Source: Mucilaginibacter sp. (lineage in GTDB: Bacteria > Bacteroidota > Bacteroidia > Sphingobacteriales > Sphingobacteriaceae). Taken from it: a stretch of DNA of 27,248 bases. A program made the position numbers and the translations under genes. The stretch spans positions 1-27,248 of the forward strand of contig JAQBNY010000259.1 of assembly GCA_028288315.1 (NCBI GenBank), given 5' to 3'. Below the pieces are notes generated by a model, which saw only the letters and a list, made by a program, of their open reading frames with translations, was not told the origin of the DNA and made no database searches. This document shows positions 15,807-22,442 of this stretch, piece after piece (within the stretch, counting starts at the first letter, position 1; every line of letters starts with the position of its first letter).

Positions 15807-16463
15807 ATGAAACGATTAGGATTATACTTCTCATCAGTAATATTATTTTTAGGTTGCGCTAACGGTCAGTCAAGTGCTGGCAGAAACAGTATTGCACCCA
15901 TTCCCAAACCTGCTGCAGGCGAGCAGGTGGCCACATTTGGCGGCGGTTGTTTCTGGAGTATGAGCGAGGCTATGTCCGAATTAAAAGGTGTAAATAAAGT
16001 AGTTTCGGGTTATGCTGGCGGCAATACCAAAAATCCGACCTATGGCGAAGTAAGTAGCCGCGCTACCGGCCATGCCGAAGTTTCTCAAATTTATTATAAC
16101 CCAAAAGTGATAAGCTTTGCTACATTGGCAGAGGCATTCTTTTTTGCCCATGACCCAACTACACTTAACCGCCAGGGGCCTGATGAGGGTACTGATTACC
16201 GTTCAATTGCTTTTTACCGCAATGAAGATGAAAAGAACACTCTGTTAGACATTATCAAAAAAGTAAATACTACAAAGCATTACTCAAACCCTATAGTTAC
16301 ACAGGTAGTGCCATTTAAGGCTTTTTATGCTGCCGAGAACTATCACCAGGGCTATTATCGTACCAATGGCGATAACCCCTATATCAGCAGCGTATCAGAA
16401 CCTAAAGTGATGAAGTTTCGCAAGGCGATGAAAGCCGAATTGAAGCCGGAATTTCAGAAATGA
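15807..16463 (+). CDS. msrA: Peptide-methionine (S)-S-oxide reductase, exported lipoprotein
   Basis: Repairs oxidised methionine (S-sulfoxide) in proteins. The family motif GGCFW is at residues 46-50 with catalytic Cys48, followed by VVSGYAGGNTKNPTYGEVSS and TGHAEVSQIYYNP, with DEGTDYRSIAFY and ENYHQGYY further on. All are standard MsrA blocks. The N-terminus MKRLGLYFSSVILFLGC is a lipoprotein signal, lipidated Cys17 in LFLGC, so the enzyme faces the periplasm or outer membrane, unlike the cytoplasmic form of many bacteria. After GCFW the spacing to the conserved Glu is slightly altered (SMSEAM instead of the common xxE). It needs an exported electron donor, none of which is nearby. It is transcribed alone or with the downstream VF530 gene. 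Confidence 0.94.
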   Translation: MKRLGLYFSSVILFLGCANGQSSAGRNSIAPIPKPAAGEQVATFGGGCFWSMSEAMSELKGVNKVVSGYAGGNTKNPTYGEVSSRATGHAEVSQIYYNPKVISFATLAEAFFFAHDPTTLNRQGPDEGTDYRSIAFYRNEDEKNTLLDIIKKVNTTKHYSNPIVTQVVPFKAFYAAENYHQGYYRTNGDNPYISSVSEPKVMKFRKAMKAELKPEFQK

Positions 16464-16532
16464 TTTTTAAAAGTGATAAAAGATTAGCTTTTTTGGAAAG
16501 GCCAATTTAAATAGTTGCCGGACTAAAAAATG

Positions 16533-16541
16533 TATTTTTGC
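16533..16541 (+). promoter_or_regulatory. Bacteroidota -7 promoter element before the VF530 gene
   Basis: TATTTTTGC is a perfect match to TAnnTTTGC, the sigma-ABfr -7 consensus. It ends 4 bp before the ATG, so transcription should start at or very near the start codon. A -33 TTTG at the right spacing is not seen; the nearest TTG is 15 nt upstream. Confidence 0.4.
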
Positions 16542-16545
16542 AGAT

Positions 16546-16776
16546 ATGGAACAACAAAAATCAAAGGATCCGTTACATGATAAAACTTTAGAAGCTATAC
16601 TGAATGCTTTAGTGATGCATTTGGGCTGGGCCGAAATGGGTTACCGCATCCGCATCAATTGCTTTTTGGATAACCCGAGCATTAACTCCAGCCTTAAGTT
16701 TTTGCGCAAAACGCCCTGGGCCCGTACAAAAGTTGAGGATCTTTATATCGAATTTCACAAGGAAATTGAGAAATAA
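16546..16776 (+). CDS. VF530 family small DNA-binding protein (DUF2132)
   Basis: A 76-residue protein matching the VF530/DUF2132 family: DPLHDKTLEAILNALVMHLG, GYRIRINCF, then NPSINSSLKFLRKTPWARTK. The family has a small helical fold and is described as DNA-binding, but its cellular role is not known. The length is typical and complete. A perfect -7 promoter element lies immediately upstream, giving a very short or absent leader. Its neighbours are msrA and a repeat cluster, and neither indicates a role. Confidence 0.9.
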   Translation: MEQQKSKDPLHDKTLEAILNALVMHLGWAEMGYRIRINCFLDNPSINSSLKFLRKTPWARTKVEDLYIEFHKEIEK

Positions 16777-16798
16777 ATAAGATTGTGGGTTAACAGGA

Positions 16799-17000
16799 AG
16801 CCCCTACAGGGCTAAAATATTACTTTTATTGACTATAAACAGGGTGTCCCTATGGGACTATTTATAGAATGTTCCGGAGGGGTTGCCTATTCATAGTAAA
16901 ACCTGTAACAGCTGACTATGTGATCGTTTTATAGAATGTTCCGGAGGAACTACCTGTTTATAGTAATGCTTACATTAATATCTTCTGCCCCCATCGGGGC
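16799..17000. repeat. Cluster of dispersed palindromic (REP-like) repeats
   Basis: Several short GC-rich hairpins lie in 200 bp: AGCCC-CTACA-GGGCT (16799-16813), GTCCC-TAT-GGGAC (16846-16858), GTTCC-GGA-GGAAC (16938-16950) and GCCCC-CATC-GGGGC (16987-17000). A 20-bp block TTTATAGAATGTTCCGGAGG is repeated exactly at 16861-16880 and 16928-16947. ACTATAAACAGG (16832-16843) has its near inverse CCTGTTTATAGT at 16953-16964. This pattern suggests an intergenic repeat family spread around the genome, between convergent genes. No gene was seen in the 243-bp interval. Confidence 0.75.
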
Positions 17001-17019
17001 AACCTTACACAAACTTTGC

Positions 17020-18330
17020 TTAGTGCTTTTTCTTATTATTCAGTTTTGCCTTATAGCCCGAGCTGAAATTATAAGTTTTTGAATTTTCAGGTTTCTTTTC
17101 GTGGAAAGCTTCACCCGGTACATATTTGTTAGGATCAACCTTTGCCGGCTGTTTTTCTTTTTCGGTTTCTTTTGCTTTACGGTCTTTTTCTATCACCAGT
17201 TCATCCGGCAAATCAGCTTTTTGCATTTTCTGGCCGGTTGCATTTTCTATTTTACGTACCTGGTCAAGCTCCAAGTCGGTAGCAAAGGTTAATGCAAGCG
17301 TTTCATCATCCGCATCAGTAGCATGGTTCACTACGTGGTTAATGTATACATCCTTATCCAGCGGTAAATCAATATGAATTATGAAGGGGATGTTTTGCAG
17401 ATCAACTTCTTCGGTACCTTCATTGGCAATAATTAATACCCTCTGTTCGGCGTTAGCCTTAAACTCGCTGATATCTTTAACACCGTTATACTCAAAAAAG
17501 GTAGGGTTAAGCACGGCAACAGCCTTACGCATGCGGTTCTCCAGGCTCTTATATATCTTTTCAGCTGTTTGACGTGTATTGGCAAAAACTACCGTTTTGG
17601 TAAACAGTTCATCGTCGTACAAAAACAGGTTAAGCAGGTTTAACTTGGTGCCAAAGTTAGGTACATGATATAGCATCTGTGGGTGCACTGGCAATTGCTC
17701 TTCAGGAAGTTCCTCTACCTCAATTATAGCGGGTAATTGCATAAATGGCTCAATCATCTTGTTCAGCTTATCATGCAATACTTCACTAAATACTAAGTGC
17801 TGTGCTTTGCCAATGCTATTAGCCAGCTCAACAACCGGTAATTGCAAACCTTTCTTAACTATTTGCTGTGCGTCATCAATTACAAGCAGCTCAACCTTAT
17901 TTAGGTTCAGGCCAAGTTTAAGGTAAATAGCACGTGCCCTGTCAGGAGTGGCTACTACAATGTCGGCACCATCTGCCAGTTCATCCATCTGTTGCTCGGT
18001 AGTAGTACCGGCATGCAGACTAACAATTGTTAATGATTTGTTGCGGTTTAGCTGCTCAAACTGGGCAACAATACCAAATATTTTTTCCTGGTCGGGAGCC
18101 AATATTAAAACTCTGGGCACACCCTCGGCATCATGGTTAAAGCGGTTTATTGTACTCAAAACATAAGTTGTTGTTTTGCCGCAGCCTTCAGGGCCTACAC
18201 CTATAACATCCTGCCCGCCAATGATACGGTTCAGCGTTTTTAGCTGTATTTCTTTAGGGGTATTAAACCCTGCATCAGTTACCGATTTTATTAGTTGCTT
18301 TTTAAGCTTAAATTTCTCTGCCCACACCAT
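17020..18330 (-). CDS. DEAD-box helicase-like protein with degenerate motifs
   Basis: A 436-residue superfamily 2 protein. The Q motif is retained (GFNTPKEIQ, residues 21-29) and so is a Walker A loop, GPEGCGKTT (46-54). The other motifs are changed: PTREL is APDQE, TPGR is TPDR, DEAD is DDAQ (152-155), SAT is not visible, motif V is NEGTEEVDL, and motif VI, normally HRxGRxGR, is NHVVNHATD without any arginine. ATP may bind, but hydrolysis coupled to RNA unwinding is doubtful because the motif VI arginines are missing and the motif II Glu is Asp. The tail (380-436) is Lys/Glu-rich and ends in a basic stretch that could contact RNA. The frame is intact and long, so it is maintained, not decaying. 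It may act as an RNA- or ribosome-associated scaffold. Confidence 0.85.
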   Translation of the reverse strand: MVWAEKFKLKKQLIKSVTDAGFNTPKEIQLKTLNRIIGGQDVIGVGPEGCGKTTTYVLSTINRFNHDAEGVPRVLILAPDQEKIFGIVAQFEQLNRNKSLTIVSLHAGTTTEQQMDELADGADIVVATPDRARAIYLKLGLNLNKVELLVIDDAQQIVKKGLQLPVVELANSIGKAQHLVFSEVLHDKLNKMIEPFMQLPAIIEVEELPEEQLPVHPQMLYHVPNFGTKLNLLNLFLYDDELFTKTVVFANTRQTAEKIYKSLENRMRKAVAVLNPTFFEYNGVKDISEFKANAEQRVLIIANEGTEEVDLQNIPFIIHIDLPLDKDVYINHVVNHATDADDETLALTFATDLELDQVRKIENATGQKMQKADLPDELVIEKDRKAKETEKEKQPAKVDPNKYVPGEAFHEKKPENSKTYNFSSGYKAKLNNKKKH

Positions 18331-18348
18331 TTAAAAAATATAAAGAGT

Positions 18349-18357
18349 GCAAAGATA
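18349..18357 (-). promoter_or_regulatory. Bacteroidota -7 promoter element for the helicase-like gene
   Basis: On the minus strand TATCTTTGC matches TAnnTTTGC exactly, 18 bp before the ATG at 18330. The transcript would start with a short leader of roughly 10-15 nt. No TTTG at the normal -33 spacing is seen. Confidence 0.5.
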
Positions 18358-18464
18358 CCAAAACCATATCGCTTTTAAATAATGATGCCTAAAAGCGTCA
18401 GAAGCAGCAAGCTATTTATTCGATAAACAGATTATTTACTACTTTTAATTATTAAACCTGAATT

Positions 18465-19628
18465 ATGAGAAAATATGCTTTTTTAATGGGAATGCTGTGC
18501 ATTCTTGCCTTAACTGTGCATGCACAGCAAAAATTCAATGGTCTTGATGCTAATATCGGTAACATTTACCGTATGAGCGACGCCGTTAGTAGGTCAATAA
18601 GTCCAGAGAATTTTAAGGGTGAAAAGGGGAAGGGTGGCATGGCTACAACCGGTACCGGCGCTAATGCATCACGCGAGTTGGGCCAAACCTGGAAGGTGAG
18701 CCCAAGCGTTATCATCAAAAAACATACAACCTATACTGTTGCCGAAATTGACGGGCAGGGTGCCATTCAGCATATTTGGATGACGCCTACCGGCAACTGG
18801 CGCTATTCTATAATCCGTTTTTACTGGGACGATGAAACAACCCCTTCTGTTGAAGCGCCTGTAGGCGATTTCTTTTGCATGGGTTGGGGTAAATATGCGC
18901 CGGTACAATCGCTGGCGGTTGTAGTAAACCCCGGCAGCGCCTTTAACTGCTACTGGCCAATGCCGTTCCGCAAAAAGTGCCGTATTACTATGGAAAATAT
19001 TGACGATGAAGATATGGTACTATATTACCAGGTAGATTACACTCTGACAAAAGTACCTGATGATGCCGCATATTTTCATGCGCAGTTTAGGCGTATAAAC
19101 CCGCTGCCATACAAAAAAGATTATGTTTTGGTTGATAGCATACAAGGCAAGGGGCAATATGTGGGTACTTACCTGGCTTATGGTTCAAACAAAAACGGCT
19201 GGTGGGGTGAGGGCGAAATAAAGTTCTTTATGGATGGCGATACCAAGTTCCCTACCATTATTGGTACCGGTACTGAAGATTATTTCTGTGGATCATATAA
19301 TTTTGAGACTCGTAAAAAGAACCCGGATGGTTCTGAAACCCGGGCATATACCGAATTTACGGGGCCATATACCGGCCTGCCGCAGGTTATTAAAGGCGAT
19401 GGATTGTACAACGTTGCCCAACGCTTTGGATTATATCGCTGGCATATTGCCGATCCGATCCGTTTTGAGAAAAATTTAAAAGTAACCCTGCAGGCATTGG
19501 GTTGGCGCACAGGTGGCAGGTATTTACCTTTACAGGATGACATTGCATCGGTTGTTTTTTGGTACCAGAGCGGCCCTCATGGTGCGTTCCCAAAGTTGCC
19601 ATTAAAAGATGAGCTGGAAATAAATTAA
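18465..19628 (+). CDS. Exported GH172 family glycosidase (DUF2961)
   Basis: A 387-residue secreted beta-jelly-roll enzyme. A signal peptide (MRKYAFLMGMLCILALTVHA) opens the protein. Family blocks are SISPENFKGEKGKGG, AEIDGQGAIQHIWMTPTG, FYWDDETTPSVEAPVGDFF, WWGEGEIKFFMDGD and PTIIGTGTEDYF. Known GH172 members act on alpha-D-fructofuranosides (difructose dianhydride I) and on D-arabinofuranosides, with two catalytic glutamates about 21 residues apart. Here E249 or E251 and E271 in GTGTEDYF fit that pair. It heads an operon: 38 bp to a FucP-type permease, then an SDR dehydrogenase. The context favours release of a sugar that FucP can carry. D-arabinose, or D-fructose, would fit; the exact linkage is unknown. 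No lipobox is seen. Confidence 0.9.
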   Translation: MRKYAFLMGMLCILALTVHAQQKFNGLDANIGNIYRMSDAVSRSISPENFKGEKGKGGMATTGTGANASRELGQTWKVSPSVIIKKHTTYTVAEIDGQGAIQHIWMTPTGNWRYSIIRFYWDDETTPSVEAPVGDFFCMGWGKYAPVQSLAVVVNPGSAFNCYWPMPFRKKCRITMENIDDEDMVLYYQVDYTLTKVPDDAAYFHAQFRRINPLPYKKDYVLVDSIQGKGQYVGTYLAYGSNKNGWWGEGEIKFFMDGDTKFPTIIGTGTEDYFCGSYNFETRKKNPDGSETRAYTEFTGPYTGLPQVIKGDGLYNVAQRFGLYRWHIADPIRFEKNLKVTLQALGWRTGGRYLPLQDDIASVVFWYQSGPHGAFPKLPLKDELEIN

Positions 19629-19666
19629 ATATCTATATTAAGCGCACCAATTTATTCTTAAAACCG

Positions 19667-20947
19667 ATGCCAAAAAATAGCACCTTTACAGCCGTAGCGC
19701 TAATAACTTCTTTGTTTTTTTTATGGGGCTTTGCTCTTAATTTGAATCCCATATTAATACCTCACCTTAAAAAAGCCTGCCAATTATCAGATTTTCAATC
19801 ATCCTTAATTGATTCGGCATCATACATTGCTTATTTTTTGTTGCCTATCCCCGCTGCACAATTCATGAAAAAGTATGGGTACAAGGGGGGTATTATTTTA
19901 GGCCTACTGTTATTTTCAGCCGGCGCATTACTGTTTTACCCTGCTGCCGCGGTGCGTAATTATGCGTTTTTCCTGGCGGCATTGTTTGTGGTTTTTTCGG
20001 GTATGGCGTTTTTAGAGACCGCGGCCAATCCGTTGATAACATTAATAGGCGACCCCAAAAGTGCTACACAACGTATCAATTTTTCGCAATCATTTAACGG
20101 TCTGGCAGCAACCGTTGCGCCACTTATGGGTGGTATGTTCATACTATCAGGCAAAACATTAAGTGAAACGGAAGAAAAAGGCATGTCCGCAGCGCAATTG
20201 AATAATTATTTAAATAAGGAAGCTGCATCAGTACAAATACCTTTTATCGTTATCAGCATAGTTGTTTTTTTAGTGGCCATGATGGTTTGGCGCACCACTT
20301 TCCCGGTTATTAAAGAGGAAAGCAGCGATGAGGTGAGAAATGAGCAACGGCCTTTATCCTTGCGCATTGCCGAACTGTTAAGGAACAAGCATTTAATGTT
20401 TGGCGTGTTGGCTATATTCTTTTATGTTGGCGGTCAGGCTTGTGTAAGCAGTTTCTTTATCCGCTTTAGCGAAAAAGTTGGTGATATACCTGAGAAGGCT
20501 GCATCAACCATTTATTTGCCGCTTGCATTTGCGGGTTTTATGGCAGGCAGGTTTATTGGCACATTCTTAATGCGCTTTTTTAGTCCGGTGAAACTATTGG
20601 TAACCTATGCAATTATCAATATTATACTAATCATATCGGCTGTTAACCTTGATGGCAGGGCCGCTGTGTATACTTTGATGGCAGTATGGTTTTTTATGTC
20701 TATCATGTTCCCAACTATATTCTCATTGAGCATACGCAACCTGGGAGCCAAAACAAAACTAGGTTCCTCATTGGTTATTATGGGTATAGTAGGCGGCGCT
20801 ATTATGCCACCAATTATGGGCCGCCTATCTGATATGACAAATATACAGGTGGCTTACCTGGTACCGGGAATTTCCTTTGTAGCCATATTATTGTTTGGCT
20901 TGAACAATTTAAGGGTTAAGAAAGTACAGATGGTGACTGCTCATTAA
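19667..20947 (+). CDS. FucP-family sugar:proton symporter (MFS)
   Basis: A 426-residue inner-membrane carrier of the L-fucose:H+ symporter branch of the major facilitator superfamily, with about 12 hydrophobic segments. Diagnostic blocks are SLFFLWGFALNLNPILIPHL in the first helix, FLETAANPLITLIGDP and RINFSQSFNGLAATVAPLMG in the N-terminal half. The C-terminal half has TIYLPLAFAGFMAGRFIGTF, then GSSLVIMGIVGGAIMPPIMG. In E. coli FucP the first helix reads LND at the site of a proton-coupling Asp; here the equivalent is LNP, so proton coupling or specificity may differ. FucP of E. coli also transports D-arabinose and L-galactose. It lies between GH172 and an L-fucose-dehydrogenase-like SDR, so it likely imports the sugar that the SDR oxidises. 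Confidence 0.9.
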   Translation: MPKNSTFTAVALITSLFFLWGFALNLNPILIPHLKKACQLSDFQSSLIDSASYIAYFLLPIPAAQFMKKYGYKGGIILGLLLFSAGALLFYPAAAVRNYAFFLAALFVVFSGMAFLETAANPLITLIGDPKSATQRINFSQSFNGLAATVAPLMGGMFILSGKTLSETEEKGMSAAQLNNYLNKEAASVQIPFIVISIVVFLVAMMVWRTTFPVIKEESSDEVRNEQRPLSLRIAELLRNKHLMFGVLAIFFYVGGQACVSSFFIRFSEKVGDIPEKAASTIYLPLAFAGFMAGRFIGTFLMRFFSPVKLLVTYAIINIILIISAVNLDGRAAVYTLMAVWFFMSIMFPTIFSLSIRNLGAKTKLGSSLVIMGIVGGAIMPPIMGRLSDMTNIQVAYLVPGISFVAILLFGLNNLRVKKVQMVTAH

Positions 20948-20958
20948 GGAAAGTTAAT

Positions 20959-21747
20959 ATGAACCTGAATTTAACTGATAAAATAATTATAGTAACAGGC
21001 GGTGCTAAAGGCATTGGCGAAGGTATAGTACACGCATTAGCCGCCGAAGGCGCTATCCCTGTAATAATTGGCAGGAGTGAGGAGGATAATTTAAAAGTTG
21101 TTGAAGCCATAAAAGATAAGGGGTTAAAGGTTGATCATGTAGTAGCCGAACTTACCCGGCCCGAGGAATGTAAGGAAGCAGTACAAATAGTAACAGAACG
21201 ATATGGACGCATTGATGGCGTGGTTAACAACGCAGGTGTAAATGACGGTGTAGGACTGGAGAATGGCGACTATGAAAGTTTTATGGCGTCATTGCATAAA
21301 AGCGTCGTTCATTATTATTTGATTGCACATTATGCCTTGCCTGCTTTAAAAATATCAAAAGGTGCTATTCTTAATATCACTTCAAAAACAGCCGATACAG
21401 GTCAGGGAAATACCTCCGGATATGCCGCCTCTAACGGTGCACGTAATGCCCTTACACGCGAGTGGGCGGTTGAGTTGTTGAAATACGGTATCCGTGTAAA
21501 TGCTGTGGTAGTTGCAGAGTGCTGGACGCCCCTTTACGAATCATGGATAAGCACATTACCTAATCCGGCAGAAAAACGCCTGGAAATTGAATCTAAAATC
21601 CCCCTCGGTAACCGCATGACTACTACCGAAGAGATAGCTAATACTGTTATTTTTCTGTTATCAGATAGGTCAAGCCATACCACCGGGCAATTGATTTATG
21701 TTGATGGCGGGTATGTGCATTTAGATAGGGCAATAAATCCTCTTTAG
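20959..21747 (+). CDS. SDR oxidoreductase, L-fucose/D-arabinose dehydrogenase-like
   Basis: A 262-residue cytoplasmic short-chain dehydrogenase. The cofactor loop is VTGGAKGIG (TGxxxGxG, residues 13-20), the NNAG motif is at 90-93, and the catalytic Ser is in NITSKTA (S142). The active-site helix reads YAASNGARNALTREWAVELL: Tyr155 is present, but the usual Lys of YxxxK is Asn159. The segment RVNAVVVAECWTPLYESWI resembles L-fucose dehydrogenase relatives. Such enzymes oxidise L-fucose and often D-arabinose to the lactone. It lies 11 bp after the FucP-like gene, with AAGGAAAG covering the FucP stop as a likely ribosome site, so the two are translationally close. Whether Asn159 permits catalysis is open. 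The family is certain; the substrate is inferred from context. Confidence 0.82.
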   Translation: MNLNLTDKIIIVTGGAKGIGEGIVHALAAEGAIPVIIGRSEEDNLKVVEAIKDKGLKVDHVVAELTRPEECKEAVQIVTERYGRIDGVVNNAGVNDGVGLENGDYESFMASLHKSVVHYYLIAHYALPALKISKGAILNITSKTADTGQGNTSGYAASNGARNALTREWAVELLKYGIRVNAVVVAECWTPLYESWISTLPNPAEKRLEIESKIPLGNRMTTTEEIANTVIFLLSDRSSHTTGQLIYVDGGYVHLDRAINPL

Positions 21748-21760
21748 TGAAATTTGAGGT

Positions 21761-22435
21761 TTACAATACTCCCTTTAAAGCATCCCAAACATTATTGGCC
21801 AGTATCTTAGCACCCTTTGCAGTAGGGTGGATACCGTCCGGCTGGTTCAATGAGCGTACACCGCCTACACCTTGCAGCAGGAAGGGTACCAGTGTCATTT
21901 TATTTTTTTTAGCCAGTTGCGGGAAAATGTTTTTAAATCCGGTAACATAATCGGTGCCCATGTTGGGTGGCACCTGCATACCCAGTAATACCAGCTTGGC
22001 ATTAGGGTACTTTGCTTTTACCCTGTCAATAATAGCTTGCAGGTTTTGGGTGGTTTCTTTAATGGGAATACCACGCAGGCCGTCATTACCACCCAGTTCC
22101 AATACAAAAACATCAATGTGTTGCTTTAAAAGCCAATCGATACGTCCTTTACCCCCGGCAGAAGTTTCCCCACTTAAACCGCCATTAATAACGGTGTAAG
22201 GCAGCTTAGCCGAATCTATTTTATGCTGAACCTGATTAGGGAATGCATCGGCAGTGTCATCAAGCCCGTAGCCGGCGGTTAAGCTATCACCAAAAAACAG
22301 AATAGTTTTTGTGGATGATGAAGCAACTGCCGTTTCGGGTTTTAGAGTACTGCTTTGTGATGGTTTACTGCCACTACCACAACTTGCAATAACAATAACA
22401 GGTATCAGTAACAGAGATTTTAATTTAAGTAGCAT
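21761..22435 (-). CDS. tesA: SGNH-family esterase lipoprotein (TesA-like)
   Basis: A 224-residue GDSL/SGNH hydrolase related to TesA / arylesterase / lysophospholipase L1. The blocks are all visible: FFGDSLTAGYGLDD (block I, nucleophile S51), NGGLSGETS (block II), VLELGGNDGL (block III, N117), and PDGIHPTAKGAK (block V, D200 and H203). The start used is ATG at 22435, giving MLLKLKSLLLIPVIVIASC, a lipoprotein signal with Cys19. An ATG at 22468 would overlap the permease gene and spoil the signal. It is likely anchored in the periplasm and hydrolyses thioesters or lysophospholipids. It follows the YbbP-like permease by 7 bp and belongs to the ybbA-ybbP-tesA neighbourhood known from Proteobacteria, here all on one strand. 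It converges with the SDR gene, 13 bp apart. Confidence 0.93.
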   Translation of the reverse strand: MLLKLKSLLLIPVIVIASCGSGSKPSQSSTLKPETAVASSSTKTILFFGDSLTAGYGLDDTADAFPNQVQHKIDSAKLPYTVINGGLSGETSAGGKGRIDWLLKQHIDVFVLELGGNDGLRGIPIKETTQNLQAIIDRVKAKYPNAKLVLLGMQVPPNMGTDYVTGFKNIFPQLAKKNKMTLVPFLLQGVGGVRSLNQPDGIHPTAKGAKILANNVWDALKGVL

Positions 22436-22442
22436 AATAATA

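Noticed and set aside
16799..17000. CRISPR array
   Set aside because: The repeats are few, of different sequence and spacing, and no cas genes are present; they are palindromic intergenic repeats.
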